Shown here: piece by piece, positions 26,374-34,695 of the stretch
How the letters are laid out: every line of letters starts with the position of its first letter
Numbering within the stretch: position 1 is the first letter of the stretch
Source of the DNA: CAZYFH01 sp965249175
Lineage (GTDB): Bacteria; Acidobacteriota; Vicinamibacteria; Vicinamibacterales; UBA8438
DNA: 64,000 nt
Direction: 5' to 3'
NCBI GenBank assembly: GCA_965249175.1
Contig: OZ252227.1
Location: 6,138,001 to 6,202,000, forward strand
Notes under the pieces: generated by a model
Database searches by the model: none
Told to the model about the DNA's origin: nothing
Seen by the model: the letters and a program-made list of their open reading frames with translations, nothing else
Position numbers and translations under genes: made by a program

Positions 26374-27622
26374 AGCATCCGCCCCGCCCGCGGCGCCGGC
26401 CTCGTTCGACGTCGAACGGATCCGACAGGATTTTCCCATCCTCCGTCGGCTCATCCGCGGCCACCCGCTCGTCTACCTCGACAGCGCCGCGACAACACAG
26501 AAGCCCCAGGCGGTGCTCGACGTCCTCGCGCGCTACTACGCCGAGGGCAACGCCAACATCCACCGCGGTGTCTACGTGCTGAGCGAGGAGGCGACGCAGG
26601 CGTACGATGCGGCACGGGAAAAAGTGCAGCGTTTTCTCAACGCCGCGTCGAGTCGGGAGATCGTCTTTACGCGCAACTCCACCGAGAGCATCAATCTGGT
26701 GGCGCAGAGCTTTGGCCGACAGAACGTCGCTCCAGGCGACGAGGTCCTCATCACCCACATGGAGCACCACTCGAACATCGTGCCGTGGCAGCTGCTGTGC
26801 GAGCAGGTCGGCGCCCGGCTCCGCGTCACCCCGATCGACGACACCGGTACGCTGCAGCTCGACGAAATGGAGCGGCTGATCGGTCCACGCACGCGCCTCG
26901 TGTCAGTCGTCCATCTGTCGAACTCGCTCGGCACCGTCAATCCGGTGCGTGAGATCGTCGACATGGCGCACCGTCGCAACGTGCCGGTGCTGATCGACGG
27001 ATCCCAGGCGGTGTACCACATGCCGGTGGACGTCCAGGCGATCGACTGCGACTTCTACGTCTGCACCGGGCACAAGCTCTACGGGCCGACGGGGATTGGC
27101 GTGCTGTATGGCCGAGAAGCGTGGCTCGAGCGGATGCCGCCCTATCAAGGGGGCGGCGACATGATCCGCTCGGTCACGTTCGACAAGACCACGTACGCCG
27201 ACCTCCCGAACAAGTTCGAGGCCGGGACGCCCCACATCGCCGGAGCAGTCGGTCTCGGCGCCGCCGTTGACTACGTTCAGGCGATCGGGTTCGACCGTCT
27301 CGCGGCCCATGAGGCCGATCTGCTCGCCTACGGCACGGCAGCACTGTCCGAGGTCAAGGGTCTGCGTCTGATCGGCACCGCGGCTCGGAAAGCGAGCATC
27401 CTGGCGTTTGTCATGAAAGGTGCGCACCCGCACGACGTCGGCACTATCGTCGATACGGAGGGCGTGGCGATACGCACGGGGCACCATTGCACGCAGCCGG
27501 TCATGGAGCGGTTCGGGGTGCCGGCGACCGCACGCGCGTCGGTCGCCATGTACAACACACGCGCGGAGATCGACGCGCTGGTGCGCGCGCTCGAACGCGT
27601 GCGCGAGGTCTTTCCCGTATGA
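26357..27622 (+). CDS. sufS: Cysteine desulfurase SufS
   Basis: PLP enzyme that mobilises sulfur from cysteine (group II, SufS/CsdA), 421 residues. Seen are the N-terminal ANIHRGVYVLSEEAT, the PLP lysine K240 in CTGHKLYGPTG and the active-site Cys near 378 in RTGHHCTQPVMERF. The ATG lies 17 nt inside sufD. The stop overlaps the sufU start (ATGA), consistent with tight coupling of desulfurase and sulfur acceptor. The enzyme also could release selenide from selenocysteine in principle, but nothing here shows that. Confidence 0.97.
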   Translation: MSSPAEASAPPAAPASFDVERIRQDFPILRRLIRGHPLVYLDSAATTQKPQAVLDVLARYYAEGNANIHRGVYVLSEEATQAYDAAREKVQRFLNAASSREIVFTRNSTESINLVAQSFGRQNVAPGDEVLITHMEHHSNIVPWQLLCEQVGARLRVTPIDDTGTLQLDEMERLIGPRTRLVSVVHLSNSLGTVNPVREIVDMAHRRNVPVLIDGSQAVYHMPVDVQAIDCDFYVCTGHKLYGPTGIGVLYGREAWLERMPPYQGGGDMIRSVTFDKTTYADLPNKFEAGTPHIAGAVGLGAAVDYVQAIGFDRLAAHEADLLAYGTAALSEVKGLRLIGTAARKASILAFVMKGAHPHDVGTIVDTEGVAIRTGHHCTQPVMERFGVPATARASVAMYNTRAEIDALVRALERVREVFPV

Positions 27623-28068
27623 GCGAGCTCCGCGATCTCTATCAAGAGGTCATCCTCGACCACAACAAGCACCCGCATAACTTCGGCGAGCTCGACGGCG
27701 CCGACCGGCACGCCGACGGATACAACCCGCTGTGCGGTGACAAGCTGGCCGTGTACGTCAATCTCGACGGCGAGGTCATCAGCGACGTCAGCTTTCTCGG
27801 GTCTGGCTGCGCCATCTCGAAGGCGTCGGCGTCGTTGATGACCGATGCGGTGAAGGGCAAGACGCTGAGCGAGGCCCGCGTGCTGTTCGAGCAATTCCTG
27901 CGGCTGGTGACCGATGACTCGGTCGACGTGGAGTCCGAGCCAATGGGCAAGCTGGCCGTGTTCGGCGGCGTCCGCGAGTACCCGACGCGCGTCAAGTGCG
28001 CGAGCCTCGCGTGGCACACGTTGCGGGCCGCGGTCGAGGACGCGCACGACATCGTCACCACGGAGTGA
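27619..28068 (+). CDS. sufU: SufU-type sulfur transfer protein
   Basis: Zinc-containing sulfur acceptor for SufS, 149 residues. Zinc ligands C39, D41, C64 and C127 are present in NPLCGDKL, GSGCAISKASAS and RVKCASLAWHTL. The insert typical of SufU compared with IscU is present between the second and third Cys. The start at ATG 27619 overlaps the sufS stop. SufU together with SufS, and no SufE or SufA nearby, gives a Gram-positive-like sulfur relay. Confidence 0.95.
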   Translation: MSELRDLYQEVILDHNKHPHNFGELDGADRHADGYNPLCGDKLAVYVNLDGEVISDVSFLGSGCAISKASASLMTDAVKGKTLSEARVLFEQFLRLVTDDSVDVESEPMGKLAVFGGVREYPTRVKCASLAWHTLRAAVEDAHDIVTTE

Positions 28069-28071
28069 GCC

Positions 28072-28593
28072 ATGGGCATCTTCAATTTCAAGAACTCGCC
28101 GCCGCCGCCACCGCCGGACGCCGACCCGGCCGCGGCGCCAGCAACGGCCGACCCCGCGCCGGTCGCTCCGATTCCGCCCGCCGCTCCATCGATCGACACG
28201 AGCGCCCTCGCCGGCGACCCGAGTCCGGAGGCCGGCCCTCCCGCGTCCACGGCCGGACCGCCGATCGAGTCGGACCCGCTGAAGATGCTCGAGCTCAAGC
28301 CGAAGATCGTGGAGCAGCTGGCGACCGTCTTCGACCCGGAGATTCCCGTCAACATCTACGAGCTCGGCCTGATCTACGACGTCGCCGTGGACAAGGGCGG
28401 GTTAGCTGTGATCCAGATGACGCTGACGGCGCCGGGGTGCCCGGCGGCTGTCACGCTCCCCGCCGAGGTGCAGGGCAAGGTGAAGGCGATCGACGGCGTG
28501 AGCGACGCTCGGGTCGACCTCGTATGGGAGCCGCCCTGGGACAAGGATCGGATGTCAGAGGCGGCGAAGCTGCAGTTGGGGATTTTCGACTAG
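28072..28593 (+). CDS. sufT: SufT-like MIP18 (DUF59) protein with Pro/Ala-rich N-terminus
   Basis: A 173-residue protein. The C-terminal 100 residues are a MIP18/DUF59 domain: VFDPEIPVNIYELGLIYDV, the conserved Cys in LTAPGCPAAVTLPAEV, and the end VWEPPWDKDRMSEAAKLQLG. Relatives assist Fe-S cluster maturation or carriage. The first 75 residues are a low-complexity Pro/Ala stretch after MGIFNFKNSPPPPPPD, not part of the usual family. It is the last gene of the SUF operon, 3 nt after sufU. Confidence 0.9.
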   Translation: MGIFNFKNSPPPPPPDADPAAAPATADPAPVAPIPPAAPSIDTSALAGDPSPEAGPPASTAGPPIESDPLKMLELKPKIVEQLATVFDPEIPVNIYELGLIYDVAVDKGGLAVIQMTLTAPGCPAAVTLPAEVQGKVKAIDGVSDARVDLVWEPPWDKDRMSEAAKLQLGIFD

Positions 28594-28624
28594 GCCGCGA
28601 GTCGCCTAAGACCCAGTAGGCCCT

Positions 28625-29314
28625 TCACGCGGTCACATCCGCCGCCGCGACGATCTTGTTTCGACCCGACTGCTTGGCCTCCAGGAGTGCGCGGTTCGCC
28701 GCGGCGACCAGCTCGAGCTCTTCCCAGTTGGAATCGACCGCCGGTGTCGCGCTGGCGACGCCGACGCTGACCGTCAGCCGCTTCGCGGTCGGGGAGTCCG
28801 GATGCTCGATGTCGAGCCCGTCGACCGCCGCGCAGACCTTGTGGGCGACGCGGTAGGCGCCCTGCTCGTCGGTCCGCGAGAGGACCAGCGCAAACTCCTC
28901 ACCGCCGTATCGGGCGACGATATCGCCAGGTCGGCGGACCACACCCTTGAGCGCCCCACCGACCTTGGCAAGGGCGGAATCGCCGGCCTGATGTCCAAGG
29001 CGGTCGTTGTAGTCGCTGAAGTGATCGAGGTCGATCATGATGACCGAGAGAGACGAGGTTTCCCGCAAGGCGCGTCGCCACTCGTTGCGGAGAAACTCCT
29101 GGAAATGACTGTGGTTGGTCACCCGGGTCAACGAGTCGATGCCGGCGAGCCGGTGGAGCGTCTGGGTCGCCTCCTCCAGCTCGGTCGCGCGATGTTCGAG
29201 TTGTTTTTGGAGCGCCTTGACCGTCGCCGCGTGCGACTTCTCTCGCGCGAAGTGATACACGCCGATCCCCGCCAGCGCCAGGATGACGAGCCCGATCGCG
29301 ACGAGGGCTTCCAT
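28625..29314 (-). CDS. Membrane-anchored diguanylate cyclase (GGDEF)
   Basis: Makes cyclic di-GMP. From the ATG at 29314 it is 229 residues: one N-terminal membrane helix (about 2-20, LVAIGLVILALAGIGVYHF), a short coiled coil (28-58), then a GGDEF domain. The domain shows DSLTRVTNHSHF, IMIDLDHFSDYNDRLGHQAGD and the active site RYGGEEFALVL, a GGEEF variant compatible with activity. The upstream open frame to 30094 is antisense to thrB and rejected. No inhibitory RxxD motif was noted. It would serve PilZ receptors such as the disrupted one near 15.3 kb. Confidence 0.9.
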   Translation of the reverse strand: MEALVAIGLVILALAGIGVYHFAREKSHAATVKALQKQLEHRATELEEATQTLHRLAGIDSLTRVTNHSHFQEFLRNEWRRALRETSSLSVIMIDLDHFSDYNDRLGHQAGDSALAKVGGALKGVVRRPGDIVARYGGEEFALVLSRTDEQGAYRVAHKVCAAVDGLDIEHPDSPTAKRLTVSVGVASATPAVDSNWEELELVAAANRALLEAKQSGRNKIVAAADVTA

Positions 29315-29322
29315 GCATGCAA

Positions 29323-29328
29323 ATTCTC
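29323..29328 (-). promoter_or_regulatory. -10-like box of a probable leaderless promoter (GGDEF gene)
   Basis: GAGAAT on the minus strand with TG upstream (TGC-GAGAAT) ends 8 nt before the ATG at 29314. The 229-bp region shared with thrB holds both divergent start signals. Confidence 0.4.
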
Positions 29329-29529
29329 GCACACCGGTGCCCCACTGGCCAGCACGCGGCCGCTTCTCGGCCGATCGCAACACCGCGTGCTTGTCGTTGC
29401 AGCGAAAGGAGATAGCGCACGAGCCGTGTTCCTCGTGGGGCGGCGGGGCGGCGCAACAAACCGGGCAGATCTGTGCACGCCCGTCGACCATCGATCGCAA
29501 CCGTGCGACGCTGTGACGCCCACCTCCGT

Positions 29530-29535
29530 GATACT
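29530..29535 (+). promoter_or_regulatory. -10-like box of a probable leaderless promoter (thrB)
   Basis: GATACT ends 8 nt before the ATG at 29544, the same spacing as in the other leaderless candidates. Confidence 0.4.
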
Positions 29536-29543
29536 CATGGACC

Positions 29544-30482
29544 ATGCCTGCGCGTGTCCGTGTGTTCGCCCCGGCCACGGCCTCCAACCTCGGCCCGGGA
29601 TTCGACGTGCTCGGTCTGGCACTGACCAGGCCGGGTGACGTGGTGGAGGCCGAGCGACGTTCGCAGCCCGGTGTGGAGATTGCCGAGGTGACCGGTGCAT
29701 CCTCGTTGAGCACGGATCCGGCGACCAACGTCGTCGGTATCGCCGCGACCGCGGCGCTTGAACGACTTGGACTCCCGGACGCGGGAGTCCGCCTTCGGTT
29801 GCACAAGCAGATGCCGCTGGGCAGTGGTCTGGGGAGCTCGGCGGCCAGCAGCGTGGGCGGCGCCGTGGCGGTCAATGCGCTGTTTGGCGAGAAGCTGTCC
29901 GCGCCCGCGCTCGTCGAATGTGCGTTACGCGGCGAGGCGGCCGTCTCCGGCACTGCCCACGCCGATAACGTCGCGCCGGGAGTGCTCGGCGGCATCGTCC
30001 TGATCCGCGCAGTTGACCCGCTGGACCTCGTCGCGCTCCCCGTGCCGGCCGATTTGCGCGTCGTGGTCGTGCACCCGCACAGCGAGGTGCTCACAGCGGA
30101 CGCGCGGCGACGGATCGCCGATCATCGGTTCACGATCGGGCAGACCGTGGCCAACCTGGGCAACCTCGCCGCGCTCGTCAGCGCGCTATACCGAGGCGAC
30201 CTCCCGTTGCTCGGGCGCAGCATCTCCGATGCGCTCGTCGAACCGATTCGCGCCCCGCTCGTGCCGGGATTCCACCAGGTGCAGGATGCTGCGCGTGATG
30301 CTGGCGCGCTCGGCTGCTCGATCTCCGGCTCCGGGCCGAGCGTGTTTGCCTTCACCGACGGGGACGACGCGGCGGCGGCGGCGGCGGACGCCATGCAGGC
30401 CGCGTTCAGGGAGGCGGGTCTCGAAAGCGAAAGCTACGTCGGGCCGGTCGAGGCACGCGGTGCCCGTGTGGTGTCATCTTAG
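29544..30482 (+). CDS. thrB: Homoserine kinase
   Basis: GHMP-family kinase phosphorylating homoserine in threonine synthesis, 312 residues. Family landmarks are VFAPATASNLGPGFDVLGLAL at the N-terminus, the ATP-binding loop MPLGSGLGSSAASSVGGA (about 92-109) and the C-terminal GCSISGSGPSVFAF. It is a single gene here, without thrA or thrC next to it. The frame stops one or two bases before a GC-rich repeat that may act in 3'-end formation. Confidence 0.95.
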   Translation: MPARVRVFAPATASNLGPGFDVLGLALTRPGDVVEAERRSQPGVEIAEVTGASSLSTDPATNVVGIAATAALERLGLPDAGVRLRLHKQMPLGSGLGSSAASSVGGAVAVNALFGEKLSAPALVECALRGEAAVSGTAHADNVAPGVLGGIVLIRAVDPLDLVALPVPADLRVVVVHPHSEVLTADARRRIADHRFTIGQTVANLGNLAALVSALYRGDLPLLGRSISDALVEPIRAPLVPGFHQVQDAARDAGALGCSISGSGPSVFAFTDGDDAAAAAADAMQAAFREAGLESESYVGPVEARGARVVSS

Positions 30483-30568
30483 ACGGGGCTGCGCCCTGAA
30501 CCCCCGCGGCCGCTCCGCGGGGACCCCGAGAGCCCCACTCCGCGTCCGCGAGGCGCGCGGTGCGCGCC
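30482..30568. repeat. GC-rich interspersed repeat, copy A (87 bp)
   Basis: Begins GACGGGGCTGCGCCC and contains nested palindromes, for example CCCCGCGG pairing with CCGCGGGG. About 90 percent identical by eye to 33085-33171, with a partial third copy at 30599-30630. It sits directly downstream of thrB. Confidence 0.8.
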
Positions 30569-30598
30569 TTGGCCGCAGTCCTGCTCTCGGCCTCCCGT

Positions 30599-30630
30599 GA
30601 CGGGGCTGCGCCCCGAACCCCCGCGGGCGC
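30599..30630. repeat. GC-rich interspersed repeat, partial copy C
   Basis: The first 30 or so bases of the same repeat (GACGGGGCTGCGCCCCGAAC and following), next to the 3' end of the convergent PspC gene. Confidence 0.75.
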
Positions 30631-30635
30631 GTGCG

Positions 30636-31214
30636 CTATTCACCGGTGGCGCCGGCTGGAGCCGGCGCCGGTGGCGGGGTGACCGGCGATGCGGCCGCCG
30701 GTATGACAAACCACGCGATGAGATACGCGATCACACCGCAGATGATCAAGCCCGGAAAGATCGAGAGGATAACCCAGAGCAGCCGGATGACCGTGGCGTC
30801 AACGGCGAAGTGCTCGGCGATCCCTCCGCAGACGCCGGCGAGCTTCGCGTCCGTCGAGGAGCGCTGCATCCTCCGCCGCGTCGCGTGGGCGACGTTGGCG
30901 TCGGCATCAGCATCCTCAGTACCGGGTTCCGCGTCCGGGACAATCAGCCACGCCACGAGGTAGGCAAGCACACCAAGAAAGATCGTCCCGGGGACGATGG
31001 ACAGCACGACCCAGGCCACGCGCACCAAGACCGGGTCCACCGTGAAGTAACGGGCTATCCCGCCACAGACACCGGCGAGCTGCCGGTCGACCTGCGAGCG
31101 GCGCAAGGGGGCTCGTTGCGCGCCCCGAGGCGGCGCCGGTTGCTGGCTAGCGCCACAGTAATGGCAGAAAGCCGCATCCTCGACGATCTCACGCCCGCAG
31201 CGAACACACATCAT
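30636..31214 (-). CDS. Zinc-ribbon protein with two PspC domains
   Basis: A 192-residue membrane protein. The N-terminal zinc ribbon is CVRCGREI...CHYCG (residues 3-20). Two PspC domains follow (about 37-92 and 118-172), each with LAGVCGGIA and a pair of helices ending in YLVAWLIVPDA or YLIAWFVIPAA. The tandem copies are clearly related. PspC proteins belong to envelope stress responses; no pspA lies nearby. A strong GAGAGGGA site precedes the double ATG. The C-terminus is Pro/Ala-rich. Confidence 0.9.
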   Translation of the reverse strand: MMCVRCGREIVEDAAFCHYCGASQQPAPPRGAQRAPLRRSQVDRQLAGVCGGIARYFTVDPVLVRVAWVVLSIVPGTIFLGVLAYLVAWLIVPDAEPGTEDADADANVAHATRRRMQRSSTDAKLAGVCGGIAEHFAVDATVIRLLWVILSIFPGLIICGVIAYLIAWFVIPAAASPVTPPPAPAPAGATGE

Positions 31215-31308
31215 GCTGAATCCCTCTCATTCTCACATACGAAGACCGATGCTCGGTCGGTTCCACTCGCTGTCTTGACTTACCGGGACGCGCGCGACGA
31301 GTCACCAT

Positions 31309-33078
31309 CTAAGGATGCTCCTGCCAGCCGGTGAGGATGTGAAGTGCCTCGACGCGCGCGGCGGGCTCCAGCATCACGAATCGCGAGCCGTCGAGATCCA
31401 CGTCATACGCGGGGAGGACGGCGCTGGCATCAGTGACGAACGGACCGTCGAACAGGTGCCGGGGCTGGCTGAAGTATGGCGGGCTCTCGCGCACGGTGAC
31501 GGCGTGCAGCGCGCGACCGCGCCGATAGAACAGCTCCGTGCCGTCCCGACTCCACACCGGCTCACTCCCGCCGTTCGGTGACACGCGGTGGGGGCTGTCG
31601 TCGCGTGTGGTGTCCGTCCCACGCACGTACACCTGGTCGCCGTCCGCATCCTCATCCTCACCGTCCGACACGTAGGCCAGCCAGAGACCGGATGGGCCAA
31701 ACGCCGGCGCCCGTTCGTTGGCGTCGGTCGCGAGGAGCACCGCCGGCGCCGCCCCGTCGCCTTCTGTCCAGGTCCAGATGTCGCGGCCCCGTGCCGGATG
31801 GGTCTCGTGAAACGCGAGCGTGCGGCCACCGCGTGACCACGATCCAGGCGTGCGTGCATCTCCCGCGACGAGCATCTCCGGCGCGCCCCCGCCGTCCGTA
31901 CGCTGACGAAAGATGCGCTGCGGTCCGTGGCGGCTCGACGCAAAACTCACCGTCGCGCCGTCCGCCGACCAGACAGGAGAGTGGTTGTCGCCGGCCTGCG
32001 CGGTGAGCTGCTGGCGCGAGCCCGTGGCAACGTCGAAGGACCAGATATCGCGGCGGAGGAACTCGGCCCGAATCGAGACCGCGATGCGGGCGCCGTCTGG
32101 CGAGATCCGGGGCGTCGCGTGTGGCGCAGTGACGGCATCGGCTCGCGTCGCTACGCCGTGGCGGTCCACCCACACGAGCCGATTGTCCGCGGCCGGCTCG
32201 AACAGCGGTGTGAAGACGAGCGTGCCACCGCGGGCGGCGGCGAGACCCGACCGGCCGAGCCCGCCGTAGCCGGCCGCGTTGCTTGCGGCTCCATGCACGA
32301 CGGGACGCGGCGACCGCGCGGATGCAGGATCCCTCGGGTCGAGGGTGGTCGTAAAGACTTCACCGCGACGGGTGAAGACCAGGCGCCCCGACTCGAGATA
32401 GTGCCCGCCGCCATCGGCGAGCGAGAGCGGGTGCTGCTCGCCGCTCTCGAGGTCAAGCAGCGTCAGTCTGGGGTCGCGGCCTTCGCGGCCGACGGTGAAG
32501 ATCGCGTGGCGCGCGTCCACGTAGTGTGGCCAACCGTGCGCCGTCTCTCCCGCGTCGCGATCCGGTTTCGTGACCGGCACCGGGACGCCCCCGGACGCGG
32601 CGACCCGATACAGGCCGGTCGCGGGCGGGCCGGCGAAGAGAATGTTGCCCGTTGGTCCCCACGACCCGCCGGCGCTGTGGCCAGGCACGCGGCAGACCGT
32701 GACCGGAGCGGTCGCTGCGCTGGTTGTGTCCAACGTGACTGTCTTGAGGAATCCCCCGGCGAAGAACCCGATCGCGGCGCCGTCGGGCGCGAAGAACGGT
32801 TGCGTCGCTCCGTCCGTGCCCGGCAGTGTCAGCGTGTCGAACCGATCGAGCGGTCGTACGAACAGCCCCGCGCGTCCGTCCACCACCGCGGTATACGCCA
32901 GCCGGTTCCCGTCGGGAGACACCGCCACGTCGAGCGCGGCGTGGCCGTGGGGGAGGTCGATCGAGAGCGCGCGCGTCGGCACGGAGACGGGCGGCGCCGG
33001 TGTTCGCACGACGAGTGTGGCGATCGCGCCGCCACTTGCTGCGGCGACCAGCGCGACCAGCACCACTCGCACGCGCAT
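31309..33078 (-). CDS. Exported TolB/WD40-like beta-propeller protein
   Basis: A 589-residue protein with an N-terminal membrane helix or signal (VVLVALVAAASGGAIATLVV). The rest consists of PD40/TolB-like propeller blades, such as ALDVAVSPDGNRLAYTA, TPRISPDGARIAVSI, HSPVWSADGATVSFAS and EPVWSRDGTELFYRR. The layout equals the extracytoplasmic half of acidobacterial Ser/Thr kinases, from the linker through the propeller, but no kinase domain is encoded upstream. It may be a free-standing sensor or a split kinase. The start codon directly follows the stop of the WYL regulator gene. Confidence 0.82.
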   Translation of the reverse strand: MRVRVVLVALVAAASGGAIATLVVRTPAPPVSVPTRALSIDLPHGHAALDVAVSPDGNRLAYTAVVDGRAGLFVRPLDRFDTLTLPGTDGATQPFFAPDGAAIGFFAGGFLKTVTLDTTSAATAPVTVCRVPGHSAGGSWGPTGNILFAGPPATGLYRVAASGGVPVPVTKPDRDAGETAHGWPHYVDARHAIFTVGREGRDPRLTLLDLESGEQHPLSLADGGGHYLESGRLVFTRRGEVFTTTLDPRDPASARSPRPVVHGAASNAAGYGGLGRSGLAAARGGTLVFTPLFEPAADNRLVWVDRHGVATRADAVTAPHATPRISPDGARIAVSIRAEFLRRDIWSFDVATGSRQQLTAQAGDNHSPVWSADGATVSFASSRHGPQRIFRQRTDGGGAPEMLVAGDARTPGSWSRGGRTLAFHETHPARGRDIWTWTEGDGAAPAVLLATDANERAPAFGPSGLWLAYVSDGEDEDADGDQVYVRGTDTTRDDSPHRVSPNGGSEPVWSRDGTELFYRRGRALHAVTVRESPPYFSQPRHLFDGPFVTDASAVLPAYDVDLDGSRFVMLEPAARVEALHILTGWQEHP

Positions 33079-34158
33079 TTATCTGACGGGGCTTCGCCCC
33101 GAACCCCCGCGGGCGCTCCGCGGGGACCCCGAGAGCCCCACTCCGCGCCCGCGCGGCGCGCCGTGCGCGCCGTCCCCCGCCGAATATCGCTCGTGTGCGC
33201 GACCGAGCTCGGTCGCGATCCGACTGACCAGCGACGTCGGCGAGCGCACGAGCACGGCTGGCCCGTAGCTCAGGATCCAGCTGCGCAGCGCGCCGTCGTC
33301 GCAGACGTCGAGCGTCATCAGGACGGACCCGTCCGCTCCGGCGGTCAGGGTCTGCGAGGGGTGCCACACGCGTTCCTGCACGTACGGCGCGACCTCCGCC
33401 GCGAACTCGAGCTCGATGTGCTCCGGGTCGCCCTGATGGATCCCGAGTGAGTGCGGGAACGCGGCATCGGTGAGGTCTTCGATCGGCAGAAACGTCTCGC
33501 TGAGCGGCGTGAGCTCCCGGATGCGCTCGACGGCAAACGTCCGGACCTGCCGGTACTGCGCCACATAGGCGAACAAGTAGAGACCCCCTTGTGCGTACAC
33601 CAGACGATAGGGATCAAGCCGATACCGCTTCTCACGGCGGCTCGAGAGCGAATGGTAGCGTGCGTCGACCCGTCGCTGGTGCAGGATAGCGTCGAGCAGC
33701 CGGCCGATCGTCGCGCGCTGCCGCCCCTCGTCGCGCGCCCGCATCGGTTCGCGCTTTGCCTGGATCACCTCGGGCAGGCGATCGAGGAACTGCCGCGTGC
33801 GCGGCCCGAGCGCCGTCTCGAGCTTGTGAAACGCGCTTCGCACATCCTGCGCAAACGGAGTCGCCGCAAGACACTCGACGAGCGTGCGGCTGAAGTACAG
33901 CGCGGACAGCTCGGCCAGCGTGAACCCGGTCTCGTCCAGGCGCCGAAACGGTCGCGCCTCGAGCTTCCAGACCTTCGCGCCTTCGCCAGGCTCGTCGTAC
34001 AGCGGGAACCCCGCATCCTGCAGCGCGTCGAGGTCCCGCCGGATCGTGCGGGTGGTCACGCCGGTCGCCGCCGACAGGTGCCGGATCGTGGTGCCATGGG
34101 AGGACTCAATCTCGCGCAGGATGCTCCACTGTCTGATCACCTCGGCGTTACGCGGCAT
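33079..34158 (-). CDS. WYL-domain transcriptional regulator (HTH-WYL-WCX) with repeat-derived C-terminus
   Basis: DNA-binding regulator, 359 residues. The N-terminal winged helix (1-60) has TIRHLSAATGVTTRTIRRDLDAL. The WYL domain (about 145-225) includes RRVDARYHSLSSRREKRYRLDPYRLVYAQGGLYLFAY. The WCX-like end has LEFAAEVAPYVQERVWHPSQ and an Arg-Ile segment before HERYSAGD. The last 30 or so residues (Arg, Gly, Ser rich) are encoded by the GC-rich repeat copy at 33085-33171, an odd extension. I chose ATG 34158. An inverted repeat in the divergent region upstream is a likely autoregulatory operator. Confidence 0.88.
   Translation of the reverse strand: MPRNAEVIRQWSILREIESSHGTTIRHLSAATGVTTRTIRRDLDALQDAGFPLYDEPGEGAKVWKLEARPFRRLDETGFTLAELSALYFSRTLVECLAATPFAQDVRSAFHKLETALGPRTRQFLDRLPEVIQAKREPMRARDEGRQRATIGRLLDAILHQRRVDARYHSLSSRREKRYRLDPYRLVYAQGGLYLFAYVAQYRQVRTFAVERIRELTPLSETFLPIEDLTDAAFPHSLGIHQGDPEHIELEFAAEVAPYVQERVWHPSQTLTAGADGSVLMTLDVCDDGALRSWILSYGPAVLVRSPTSLVSRIATELGRAHERYSAGDGAHGAPRGRGVGLSGSPRSARGGSGRSPVR
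33085..33171. repeat. GC-rich interspersed repeat, copy B, inside the 3' end of the WYL gene
   Basis: Same 87-bp unit as 30482-30568. Read on the minus strand it supplies the C-terminal codons of the WYL regulator up to its stop, which directly abuts the next start codon. Confidence 0.8.
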
Positions 34159-34214
34159 GGCGGTGGTGGAACCCCGAACAGGGTATACCCGTCCCAACAG
34201 TAGAGGGTCCGCGA

Positions 34215-34241
34215 CGGGTGTGACCTACCCTGTCACACCCG
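34215..34241. promoter_or_regulatory. Perfect 10-bp inverted repeat, probable operator between divergent genes
   Basis: CGGGTGTGAC and its exact complement GTCACACCCG are separated by the 7-bp spacer CTACCCT. It lies 57 bp before the WYL regulator start and 16 bp before the divergent Cys-containing gene, where a regulator would control both. The CRP site has a 6-bp spacer between TGTGA and TCACA, here 9, so it is not a CRP box. Confidence 0.6.
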
Positions 34242-34257
34242 GGGCTTAGGGTGAGTC

Positions 34258-34695
34258 ATGGCTCAATACCAGGACGCAACGGCTCGACAGTTGGGGTTCC
34301 CCTACGACGATCCAGATTCACGGCAGCGCCCGGAGGCGGCGCCCGGTGCACCGTCGCGGTCCCGCCCCGGACCGCGCCGGTTGTGCGCCGTGTGCGGTCG
34401 TGTCCCCGCGCAACTGACGCTCGATCTGGCCCGCAGGCGTCTGCCGGCTCGGGTGTGCCTCAGATGCCACCACTCGGTGATGCGGCAGCGACGCATGCTC
34501 CGCGCGACGCTCGGTGGCCCTGGCGATGACAGGAACACCGGACCCGTGTGCGGTGAGGGCGTCGGTGCGACCGGCCTCATCGTCCCGCGCCAAAGCGGCC
34601 TCAGCGGCGACCGCAAATACCGACGACTGGCCCAGTCGCGGCGTCGCGCCCAAAAGGCGGCCCGCCACGCCCTCGAGGATCCCGTGTTGCCCTAG
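34258..34695 (+). CDS. Basic Cys-containing hypothetical protein
   Basis: A 145-residue Arg-rich protein of unknown function. Two CxxC pairs, CAVCGR and CLRCHH (about residues 42-45 and 67-70), look like a zinc ribbon. The C-terminal 40 residues are strongly basic (RKYRRLAQSRRRAQKAARHAL), suggesting nucleic-acid binding. It is transcribed divergently from the WYL regulator across a shared inverted repeat. No family recognised. Confidence 0.6.
   Translation: MAQYQDATARQLGFPYDDPDSRQRPEAAPGAPSRSRPGPRRLCAVCGRVPAQLTLDLARRRLPARVCLRCHHSVMRQRRMLRATLGGPGDDRNTGPVCGEGVGATGLIVPRQSGLSGDRKYRRLAQSRRRAQKAARHALEDPVLP

Noticed and set aside
33251..33275. tRNA-like GGCCCGTAGCTCAGGA string
   Set aside because: It resembles the D-arm box of tRNA genes but lies inside the WYL coding sequence and no acceptor or anticodon stem can be built around it.
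34215..34241. CRP/FNR-type binding site
   Set aside because: TGTGA and TCACA are separated by 9 bases, not 6, so it does not fit CRP spacing, although a palindrome is certain.
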